DNA from: Paenibacillus sp. PastM-3
GTDB taxonomy: Bacteria; Bacillota; Bacilli; Paenibacillales; Paenibacillaceae
Direction of reading: 5' to 3'
DNA: 64,000 nt
Assembly: GCF_029893965.1 (NCBI RefSeq)
Contig: NZ_JARXXP010000002.1
Coordinates: 434,001-498,000, forward strand
Made by a program: the position numbers and the translations under genes
The notes under the pieces: generated by a model
The model's input: the letters and a program-made list of their open reading frames with translations, nothing else
Database searches by the model: none
Told to the model about the DNA's origin: nothing
Shown here: one piece after another, positions 1 through 7,055 of the stretch
Position numbering within the stretch: position 1 is the first letter of the stretch
Layout of the letters: every line of letters starts with the position of its first letter

Positions 1-1097
1 AGATCGGGCGATACATCTACCGAGAGTACAGCGCCGAGTGCATGCAGCTTGCCGGCCAGCTGGGTAACGAAGGCTGTCAACGCAGCCTTGTCGGCCGCAG
101 CCACATTCTCGAAATCGAGATTCAGGCCATCCAGATCATATTTGCCGACAAGCGCCGCCAGTTGATTAACAGCCGCCGTTCGTGCTGCCGTACTGGACAA
201 CAGCTGATGTGTAGCGGCCTGATCAAAGCGGTTGCCGACCATTGGCCAGATCTTCTTGTTATTATTCTTCGCCCAGGTAACCGATGAAGCTACTGTCGAA
301 TCCGATACAGTTCCGGTACTCCCTACAAAATACCAGCGCGGAGATAAGGTGTTCACATTGGATATCAGTATGCTGTTCTGATACTGTGCCTCAGTCTGGC
401 CATACTGCCAGCCCATTACGATCCGCGGGTTCTTACCCCGCTCAAGCTCAGCCACCCAATCCTGCTGCTGCAGTACCCGGTAGATAAGCACCGCCGTTTC
501 CTGCCGTGTAATAGGAGCCGCAGGCCTGAAAGCGCCTGTCTGGTCGCCCTTCATTAAGCCTAAACTGCTAACGGCCGCTACTGCACCGCCCGCCCAGGTG
601 GCGATTGTGCCGCTGTCCCGGAAGACAGCCTGCATATCCGCTGCGTTCCCTGTCTGCTTAAACGCCCGGGCCAGTAGCGCTGCAGCCTCCTGGCGGGTAA
701 CCGGCTGAGCCGGAGCAAAGGTCCGCTCTGAGGTTCCTCCGGCCAGCTCCAGCTGGACAGCGGCCTGAATCCAGCCATAATACCAGGCGTTCCTGCCCAC
801 ATCGGTGAATGGTGAGATCGGACTGTTGACGGGTTCCAGCTTCAGCAGACGCCCCAGTATGGTAACGAGCTCCGCTCTGGATACCAGGCCCTGGGGCGAG
901 AAGGTGCCCTCAGAAGTTCCGGTTATGATCTTCTTGTTATATAAGTCTATGATTTCGTTCTTGGCATAACTGCTTGCCAAATCGTCAAACGGCAGCCCGT
1001 TTTCTGCTGACGCGGACGGGCTGTATGTAGTGTAAATTGCGGCTGCACACAAGACAGCAGCTGCTCCAGTTGCGATTCTTCCCAATATACTCTTCAC
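1..1097 (-). CDS. SLH-domain, GH18-family surface glycosidase (3' end outside window)
   Basis: The frame opens at a GTG (1095-1097) behind a GAGAGGG ribosome site and runs off the left edge, so the C-terminus is missing. A signal peptide (KSILGRIATGAAAVLCAAA) is followed by three S-layer homology repeats over about residues 30-210, which normally anchor proteins to pyruvylated cell-wall polymer. Next comes a TIM-barrel start containing DGLNLDFENV, which matches the DxxDxDxE catalytic motif of glycoside hydrolase family 18. The product is probably an exported chitinase or peptidoglycan N-acetylglucosaminidase, like YdhD/YvbX-type proteins. The substrate cannot be told from this part. Confidence 0.85.
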   Translation of the reverse strand, partial: MKSILGRIATGAAAVLCAAAIYTTYSPSASAENGLPFDDLASSYAKNEIIDLYNKKIITGTSEGTFSPQGLVSRAELVTILGRLLKLEPVNSPISPFTDVGRNAWYYGWIQAAVQLELAGGTSERTFAPAQPVTRQEAAALLARAFKQTGNAADMQAVFRDSGTIATWAGGAVAAVSSLGLMKGDQTGAFRPAAPITRQETAVLIYRVLQQQDWVAELERGKNPRIVMGWQYGQTEAQYQNSILISNVNTLSPRWYFVGSTGTVSDSTVASSVTWAKNNNKKIWPMVGNRFDQAATHQLLSSTAARTAAVNQLAALVGKYDLDGLNLDFENVAAADKAALTAFVTQLAGKLHALGAVLSVDVSPD

Positions 1098-1318
1098 GTT
1101 ACTGCCGGACCCTCTCTCACTACTATTTTGCCGAGAGTATACCAGAGATAGAGTCTGTTATCACCGCTTAAATACTGGCAGAAGGATTAAGTGTCACCAG
1201 ATTGCCCGGACGCCGTACCCGTCAGAAGTTTAATTCGAAACCCGCGTGGTTATGAATGGAATAGAGTATAAGATTCGGAGTCTATAAAATTTGAAGTAAG
1301 CCAGGAGGAAACAGCATA

Positions 1319-1604
1319 ATGAAGGATTCCAGTTCAACCGGCGGCATTACGGCAGCGGAGAACACAGGCCTCGCCGCACAAGCAGTCGACGCTATCGAAG
1401 GCTTATCCGGCGCTGGCTGATCTGCTGTCCCCGGCCAAAAGCATGGCTGTGCAGTTCAGCCTGCCGGACGGAGGGATTACGAGCCTTGTCGGCGTTACCC
1501 TGCCGATCTTTTTTGCCCGTACGCCGGAATCCTTTATTGATATCGTCCGCATTGCGCACAAAGCACGTGAAGGCAATCTCGGTCCGCTCGAGCTGATGCC
1601 GTGA
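1319..1604 (+). pseudogene. Catalase-family peroxidase remnant (internal deletion and frameshift)
   Basis: A good ribosome site (CCAGGAGGAA) precedes an ATG whose frame reads GLAAQAVDAIEGLSG, the usual N-terminus of small haem catalase-family peroxidases, then stops at about 1420. In another frame, directly adjoining, come KSMAVQFSLPDGG and VTLPIFFARTPESF, which match a more central part of the same family, ending at TGA 1602-1604. The distal His/haem-pocket segment between them and the C-terminal half are missing. I therefore read this as a broken gene with a surviving start signal. Confidence 0.7.
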
Positions 1605-1641
1605 AGAACAATAACCTATCATTGGAAGGACGGGAGTACTG

Positions 1642-2538
1642 ATGGAACAGGCTATGATTATTGTGAATCCAACCTCCGGAAAGGAAGAAGGGGCAGGGTA
1701 TGTCCAATTGGCCCTGGATATTCTGGAAGAGCAGGGATATGCGGTTACTGTGATGGAGACGCAGCAGGAAGGGGATGCTACCCTTTTCAGCACGACTGCA
1801 TGTAAGCAGGGCTACGGCCTGGTGGTGTCGATCGGCGGGGATGGTACACTGCATGAGGTGATCAACGGGCTGAGCGGGGAGCCGGACTGTCCCAAGCTTG
1901 GGGTCATTCCGCTCGGAACGGTAAATGACTTTGCCCGCGCGATCGGGCTTTCACTGAATCCTGAAGAAGCGATTCGTACCCTCGCTTCCCCTGCCACCCG
2001 CGCAGTGGATGTTGGACAGCTGAACGGGCGGCTGTTCATCAATGTGGTAGCCGCCGGTGCAATCGCCGAATCCGTATCTGCGGTAACCTCAGAAGATAAA
2101 TCGCGGTTCGGCTCACTGGCTTATTTCAGGAAAGGGCTGAAGGAGCTTACAGGCAACGCGCCCAATCACCTGACCATCACTTATGACGGTCAGGTATGGG
2201 AGGGCGATTCGCCGCTGTTCATTGCCGCCCTGACGAATTCGGTCGGCGGCTTTGAGCGGCTGGCTCCGGGCGCTGCCGTTGATGACGGCCTGATCCACTG
2301 CTTTGTCATCAAGGATTTGACGATCCTGAGCACTCTTTCCGTCAGCATATCCCTGCTGCTAGGCAACCTGAAGAATCACAGGGATGTAGAATACTTCACA
2401 GCCCGCAGCGTGACTGCAGAGTCCGCCGCCCCGATGCGGACCAATGTTGACGGCGAAGAGGGACCTGCACTGCCGGTGCAGGTCAGCGTCCTGCCGCGCC
2501 ATATCCGGGTCGTTGTGCCGGAGGAAGAAACCGGCTGA
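1642..2538 (+). CDS. YegS/BmrU-family diacylglycerol/lipid kinase
   Basis: 298 aa, normal for the family. The nucleotide-binding fold shows IVNPTSGK at residues 7-14, GGDGTLHEVING at 65-76 and PLGTVNDFAR at 90-99, the hallmarks of DAGK-catalytic-domain proteins. These phosphorylate diacylglycerol or a related lipid at the membrane face using ATP, recycling lipid from envelope polymer synthesis. The gene is monocistronic: it starts 37 nt after the peroxidase remnant and ends inside a terminator hairpin. Lipid specificity cannot be read from the sequence. Confidence 0.9.
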   Translation: MEQAMIIVNPTSGKEEGAGYVQLALDILEEQGYAVTVMETQQEGDATLFSTTACKQGYGLVVSIGGDGTLHEVINGLSGEPDCPKLGVIPLGTVNDFARAIGLSLNPEEAIRTLASPATRAVDVGQLNGRLFINVVAAGAIAESVSAVTSEDKSRFGSLAYFRKGLKELTGNAPNHLTITYDGQVWEGDSPLFIAALTNSVGGFERLAPGAAVDDGLIHCFVIKDLTILSTLSVSISLLLGNLKNHRDVEYFTARSVTAESAAPMRTNVDGEEGPALPVQVSVLPRHIRVVVPEEETG

Positions 2539-2547
2539 CAGCCGGTT
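2529..2547 (+). terminator. Intrinsic terminator of the lipid kinase gene
   Basis: AACCGGC / GCCGGTT arms enclose a 5-nt loop and are followed by TTCTTA. The kinase stop codon (TGA 2536-2538) lies in the loop, so the hairpin overlaps the end of the coding region. Confidence 0.75.
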
Positions 2548-2593
2548 TTCTTATCCCCCTGGCATCTCCAACCCGGCCATTCTGCCAGCCGGC

Positions 2594-3073
2594 CTACACC
2601 TGCCGCTGCAGCTTCCGGGCATAAACAATCTGGCCGATGTGATAGGCATTATGCGTGGCGGCATTGCTGATAATCTCCCACCACAGCGCGGGTTCCGGGA
2701 AACCGTTCACCTGCGCTTCCAGGCGATCCTCGGCAAGCAGCGTCTGCCACCGCAGCAGGACATCCAGCAGTCCGCTCTTCAATTCACTGAATGATACATT
2801 CTCCGGCAGAATAAAGCTGTTATTGTTATCGCCAATAGGCGGTACGGCATCCACCCGGCCGACCTCATAACGGGTCTGCCAGGTTTTATTCCAATACAGC
2901 AGATGCTGTGTCAGCTCGGCAATACTGTTCAGGCCGGCATCCGGCTTCCAGAACGCCTCCTCTTCCGTCACCCCTTCCACTGCCTGCATAAACGGCAAAT
3001 GCCAGCCGGGATCATTGGCACCTGCCAGCAGCTGGTTGGCTAATACTTCTCTCGCATGAATCATTCTATTCAC
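2594..3073 (-). CDS. DinB-family metal-binding protein
   Basis: 159 aa four-helix-bundle protein. The three expected metal ligands are His57 (ELTQHLLYW) and His141/His145 (THNAYHIGQ). DinB/YfiT-type proteins bind Ni or Zn, and many act as thiol-dependent transferases; others have no known role. The start overlaps the end of the upstream 181-aa gene by 8 nt, so the two are probably co-translated. Confidence 0.85.
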   Translation of the reverse strand: MNRMIHAREVLANQLLAGANDPGWHLPFMQAVEGVTEEEAFWKPDAGLNSIAELTQHLLYWNKTWQTRYEVGRVDAVPPIGDNNNSFILPENVSFSELKSGLLDVLLRWQTLLAEDRLEAQVNGFPEPALWWEIISNAATHNAYHIGQIVYARKLQRQV

Positions 3074-3611
3074 TCCCTGGTCTATACTGGTTGAGCTTGC
3101 CCTGATAAATCAACTCCAGCCGCTCACTCTGGCGGAAATCATCCGGCGTAACGAGCGCCGGCAGCTTATTCCACAGCTTGATGCCGGAACGGTCGAGAAT
3201 TTCCGCAACGAACTGTGAGCAGAAGTACGAGTTGCTGAATTCCACCGGTTCCTTCAGGGCAATGCCGATGACGCCCAGAATGTTATACAGGTATTTCTGC
3301 CGGCTGCGGATAAAAATGTGCAGCACCCGCTTCATTTTCTCCACTTCCCGCTCTGTAACTTTAAGCTCATAGATCACGCAGGTCGTATTCGGATATTTAC
3401 TGAAAGTCCCCGTATGCAGATCCTCCTTCACGAACCCCCCGTTCAAAGGATTGCTGGGATGCTTCCTCCCGAAGCTGTACATCTCCGACAGGTCACGGGT
3501 AAATGAGATAGACGCATGGTTGTACGGAGCCCTGGTATAGCCCTGAATAAGCCGTGTAAACAGTGTTCCGGTATTCGTAAGCAAAATAAAGACCGATTGA
3601 TTACCTTCCAT
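3066..3611 (-). CDS. Permuted papain-like (YiiX/NlpC-P60-type) hydrolase
   Basis: 181 aa. The conserved pair of a permuted papain fold is visible: His32 in PYNHASISF and Cys131 in NSYFCSQFVAE. The two are in the His-then-Cys order seen in YiiX/YaeF-like amidases. No signal peptide is evident, so it may act in the cytoplasm or on a membrane lipid or peptide. The ATG follows an AAGGGGA site. It is the first gene of a two-gene operon with the DinB protein. Catalysis is inferred from the two residues only. Confidence 0.7.
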   Translation of the reverse strand: MEGNQSVFILLTNTGTLFTRLIQGYTRAPYNHASISFTRDLSEMYSFGRKHPSNPLNGGFVKEDLHTGTFSKYPNTTCVIYELKVTEREVEKMKRVLHIFIRSRQKYLYNILGVIGIALKEPVEFSNSYFCSQFVAEILDRSGIKLWNKLPALVTPDDFRQSERLELIYQGKLNQYRPGSE

Positions 3612-3709
3612 TTACAAATTTTCCCCTTATCATGTTCGGACATTTCCTTCATAATAACATATGATTCCTTTATTGGAATCCTATCCTGAAACAGGCTGGT
3701 GATCGGCTC

Positions 3710-4624
3710 TTGAACAGCTCTTTATTCACACTACTCCTTATTACCGGCGGCCTTTCGGTCATCCATCTGGTCTATCTTGCCGTCAGCAGGCTTCAGAAGG
3801 ACAAGGACTATACCGGTATCGGCTTCCGCATCAAAACCTGGTGGGGCATGCTGTTTATTTTTTGCCTGGCCACGCTGTTCAATGCAGTGGTGTCCCTGCT
3901 GTCGCTGATGGTACTATGCTTCTTCTCGCTTAAAGAATATTTCTCCATGATCCGCACGCGAAAAGCCGACCGCAGGCTGTTCCTGTGGGCTTATCTGGCG
4001 ATTCCGCTGCAGTTCTACTGGATCTATATCGAGTGGTACGGGATGTTCATCGTCTTTATTCCGGTCTACGTCTTCCTGCTGCTGCCGCTCCCACGGCTGC
4101 TGAATAAGGGAACGCTCGGCTTTCTGCGCAGTGTCAGCTCCACCCAGTGGGGAATGATGCTGATGGTGTTCGGGCTCAGCCATCTGGCCTATTTCCAGTT
4201 CGCCACTCCGGAATACGGCGCGGGACTGGTGCTGTTCCTGGTGGTGCTCACCCAGCTGAACGATGTGGCCCACTATCTGGGGTCGCTTTATTTCGGCAAG
4301 CATAAGGTCGTTCCGACTGCCAACCCGCACCTCACCTGGGAGGGCTTTATCTGCGGATTTGTGGCCACAACCGCCGTTTCTTATCTCATCTATCCTTACC
4401 TGACCCCGCTCACTCCGCTGTTCGGACTGCTGTCGGGGGTATTAATCAGCCTGAGCGGCTATTTCGGCAGCCTGACTGTCTCTGTACTGAAGCGCGACCT
4501 GCTGATCGGGGACGATGACAAATTCGCTGCCCTGCAAAAAAGCTATCTGAGCCGGGTGGACAGCCTGGCGTACACCTCACCGATCTTTTTCCATGTGATC
4601 CGGTATTTCTTTGATTTCATGTAG
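3710..4624 (+). CDS. Phosphatidate cytidylyltransferase-like integral membrane protein
   Basis: 304 aa with about eight hydrophobic spans. The C-terminal region SVLKRDLLIGDDDKF...YLSRVDSLAYTSP corresponds to the CDP-diglyceride synthase signature (KR..xxKD...DRxDS), but the usual PGHGG segment is replaced. It therefore resembles the YnbB-like paralogues more than housekeeping CdsA. The family makes CDP-diacylglycerol from phosphatidate and CTP. The start is TTG with only a weak ribosome site. Monocistronic, with its own terminator. Confidence 0.8.
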   Translation: MNSSLFTLLLITGGLSVIHLVYLAVSRLQKDKDYTGIGFRIKTWWGMLFIFCLATLFNAVVSLLSLMVLCFFSLKEYFSMIRTRKADRRLFLWAYLAIPLQFYWIYIEWYGMFIVFIPVYVFLLLPLPRLLNKGTLGFLRSVSSTQWGMMLMVFGLSHLAYFQFATPEYGAGLVLFLVVLTQLNDVAHYLGSLYFGKHKVVPTANPHLTWEGFICGFVATTAVSYLIYPYLTPLTPLFGLLSGVLISLSGYFGSLTVSVLKRDLLIGDDDKFAALQKSYLSRVDSLAYTSPIFFHVIRYFFDFM

Positions 4625-4634
4625 CATCCGTACG

Positions 4635-4668
4635 ATAGGCATTCCTTAAGAGGGGTGTCTATTTTTTT
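4635..4668 (+). terminator. Intrinsic terminator after the CdsA-like gene
   Basis: ATAGGCATTCC pairs with GGGGTGTCTAT across a 6-nt loop and is followed by TTTTTT. Confidence 0.75.
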
Positions 4669-4722
4669 GCAAAATAAAACGGTTAACCTGCAGGGTTTGG
4701 AAAAGAGCCTTCGTCTATTACG

Positions 4723-5295
4723 GTGGGAAGGGGGAGAGGACTCATTGATGAGGAACGTTTGATCAAGCAGATTTTACAGGGCGACCACGCCAAGTTCCGC
4801 TGTCTTATCGACAGTTACGGGCGGCATATCTACCAGGTTACCTATTCTGTGCTTCACCAGGCCCAGGATGCCGAGGATGCTGCCCAGGAGGCTTTTGTCC
4901 AAATTTATAAGTCTCTCCCCCAGTACCGTTCAGAAGGGTTCAAAACATGGATCACCCGCATCGCCCTGCATAAAGCAATCGATATCAAACGCAAGCTGGA
5001 GCGCCGGAAGGCGGAGGTTAATAACAGCGGGGATGTAATTCTGCAGACCGCCGATCATCAGGCAGACGTTGTTCGCCAGCTGTTGAAGCAGGAGGAGAAG
5101 GAGCTTTTGCGGCAAAATATAGTGTCCCTCCCCCGCCAGCACCGTGAGATTATCGTTGATTTCTACTTAAAAGAAGAAAATTATGAGCAGATTGCCCTGA
5201 AATCGCAGATCTCGGTAAGAACGGTGGAGTCGAGGCTGTACAGGGCACGTCAATGGATCAGAACACACTGGAAGGAGACGCCGCGGGATGAATAA
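4723..5295 (+). CDS. ECF-type RNA polymerase sigma factor
   Basis: About 190 aa with region 2 (HQAQDAEDAAQEAFVQIYK) and region 4 (HREIIVDFYLKEENYEQIA...SVRTVESRLYRARQWI), and no region 1 or 3. This is a group IV sigma factor. The start is uncertain. The GTG at 4723 has no upstream ribosome site, whereas a strong one (AGGGGGAGAGG) lies just inside the frame and points to an ATT codon at about 4744 or a later TTG. The stop overlaps the next gene by 8 nt, the usual sigma/anti-sigma arrangement. Confidence 0.85.
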   Translation: MGRGRGLIDEERLIKQILQGDHAKFRCLIDSYGRHIYQVTYSVLHQAQDAEDAAQEAFVQIYKSLPQYRSEGFKTWITRIALHKAIDIKRKLERRKAEVNNSGDVILQTADHQADVVRQLLKQEEKELLRQNIVSLPRQHREIIVDFYLKEENYEQIALKSQISVRTVESRLYRARQWIRTHWKETPRDE

Positions 5296-5740
5296 ACCTG
5301 ATCAGCAGGAATGGATACGTTACGTACAGGGAGAGATGACCGGGCCGGAGCGGGAACAGATGGACAGACTGCTTCTGGAAGATCCTGAAGCGCTTCTCTC
5401 CTATATGACTGCTCTGGAGCACAGCACGGTACCGCAGCTGCCTGACGGAGAGGCCTTTGCCGGACAGATCATGGACCGGGTTATTCCTTATCCATCTGCT
5501 GCAGAGCCAACAACCAGGCAGGCAGGCGGCCGGCTTTACAAGATACTGGGCAACCAATGGGTGCATTACATCGCCGCAGCCTGTATAACGATGCTGTTTA
5601 TCTCCGCCGGCGTATTTGACCGGATCGCTCCGGGTAATCTGGATGCCGGTGCCGGAATAAAGCAGCCTTACAGCGAGAAAATGGTCCAAAAAGCAACCAG
5701 GTGGCTCGAAAACATCAAGCCTGCCCTCCATAAACCATAA
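5288..5740 (+). CDS. Putative membrane anti-sigma factor
   Basis: 150 aa. The N-terminal half is soluble and acidic, one membrane span lies near residues 98-115 (HYIAAACITMLFISAGVF), and a short outer tail follows. It overlaps the sigma gene by 8 nt, so position and topology fit an anti-sigma factor. It lacks the HxxxCxxC zinc motif of ZAS-type anti-sigmas. The role is inferred from context. Confidence 0.65.
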   Translation: MNKPDQQEWIRYVQGEMTGPEREQMDRLLLEDPEALLSYMTALEHSTVPQLPDGEAFAGQIMDRVIPYPSAAEPTTRQAGGRLYKILGNQWVHYIAAACITMLFISAGVFDRIAPGNLDAGAGIKQPYSEKMVQKATRWLENIKPALHKP

Positions 5741-5762
5741 GAATTGAAAGGACTGAACGCCA

Positions 5763-6962
5763 ATGCCGCAGCAGCGCAGCAAGATGCTGGCTTTTCTGCT
5801 TAATATGATTCCTGGCCTTGGGCACTATTATTACGGAAGCCGGCTGAAGGGGTTTATTTACGGATTTATCTTTTTTGGAGGCCTGGGTCTTGCCTTTCTT
5901 GCACTCGTTGCGGGAAGCGATGAGGGGCTTGCCGCCTTCTGCCTTTTAGCAGCAGCCGTTCTCTGGTTCATCAGCATGTTCAGTATGGTGATCAGACTGA
6001 TCCGGGAACCGGATTATCCGCCATACTACCATCATTATCCCCACCCGCAGGGTCAAATACCGGGCAGCCCCGGAGGGCCGCTGGAACAGCCTGCGTACGG
6101 ATACCAGCCGCTGGAAGGATATGAATATCCGCCGCAGCAGAATATAGAGCCGCGCCGGGAGAGTGAGCGGTTCTACACCATCCTTCTGTCCTTTGTTCCT
6201 GGTCTTGGCCATCTGCACTTAGGCCTGCTGCAGCGAGGGTTATCGTTCCTGATCGGGTTCTTCGGCCTTGGCATTATGCTTGTATTTGTAGCCGGCATTA
6301 CCAGGCAGCAAACGTTTCTGATCTTTCTGCTCCTGCTGCCGGTATTGTGGCTGTACTGCATGTTCGATGCCGCCCAGCATGTGAACCGCAAGCAGGCCGG
6401 CGAGCTGTTGGAGGACAAGACGATCTTCGAGCAGCTTGAGCACGGCAGCAGCGCCGGCAAAAAAAGCAAGGTCATCGCCACCCTGCTGGCCGCCTTCCCC
6501 GGAGCCGGACATATGTATCTGGGGCTGCAAAAAAGAGGCCTCCAGCTAATGCTCATCTTCCTTGGAAGCATCTATATTCTGGATCTGCTGAATCTCTCGC
6601 TGTTCCTGTTCTTTATTCCGATTGCCTGGTTTTACAGCTTTTTTGACGGGATGCAGCAGGCCAGCAAATACGGCAGGGAGCCCCTCTATGACAAGCCGGT
6701 CCTTGAAGGCTGGACCCGGTATCAGGGCTGGATCGGCGGTGCTCTGCTGTTCCTGGGTGTGTATTACCTGTTTATCCGGATTGTTGTTCCGGAGCTAGAC
6801 TTTAACTATGGCTTGTATATTGCCCGGATTCAGTCGTATATGAATACGCTGGTCGTTGCCCTGCTGATGATCGGCGGGGGCATCCGGTTATTAACGAATT
6901 CACGGAAAAAGAATACCGAAGCAGAGCGGTTTCTCAGAGCGCTGGAGCGCGAACCCAAGTAG
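5763..6962 (+). CDS. Multi-spanning protein with three TM2-like repeats
   Basis: 399 aa. Three copies of a hydrophobic module each begin with a PG(L/A)GH motif: MIPGLGHYYYGSRLKG near residue 15, FVPGLGHLHLGLLQRG near 145, and FPGAGHMYLGLQKRG near 245. These resemble TM2-domain hairpins. A Pro/Tyr/Gly-rich linker (YYHHYPHPQG) separates the first two. It is the third gene of the sigma/anti-sigma operon, 22 nt downstream, and so is a likely sigma target or sensor partner. Biochemical function unknown. Confidence 0.7.
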   Translation: MPQQRSKMLAFLLNMIPGLGHYYYGSRLKGFIYGFIFFGGLGLAFLALVAGSDEGLAAFCLLAAAVLWFISMFSMVIRLIREPDYPPYYHHYPHPQGQIPGSPGGPLEQPAYGYQPLEGYEYPPQQNIEPRRESERFYTILLSFVPGLGHLHLGLLQRGLSFLIGFFGLGIMLVFVAGITRQQTFLIFLLLLPVLWLYCMFDAAQHVNRKQAGELLEDKTIFEQLEHGSSAGKKSKVIATLLAAFPGAGHMYLGLQKRGLQLMLIFLGSIYILDLLNLSLFLFFIPIAWFYSFFDGMQQASKYGREPLYDKPVLEGWTRYQGWIGGALLFLGVYYLFIRIVVPELDFNYGLYIARIQSYMNTLVVALLMIGGGIRLLTNSRKKNTEAERFLRALEREPK

Positions 6963-6973
6963 AAACAGTAAGC

Positions 6974-7018
6974 AGCAAACAGCACGTTTCCCCGGTAAGG
7001 GGGAACGTGCTGTTTGCT
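6974..7018. terminator. Bidirectional intrinsic terminator
   Basis: A roughly 19-bp stem (AGCAAACAGCACG with its complement) and a short GC-rich loop lie between the convergent TM2-repeat gene and the beta-helix lipoprotein gene. Confidence 0.75.
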
Positions 7019-7055
7019 GTTTCACTAATCATATTGCCGGCTTTAAAAGCCGCTC

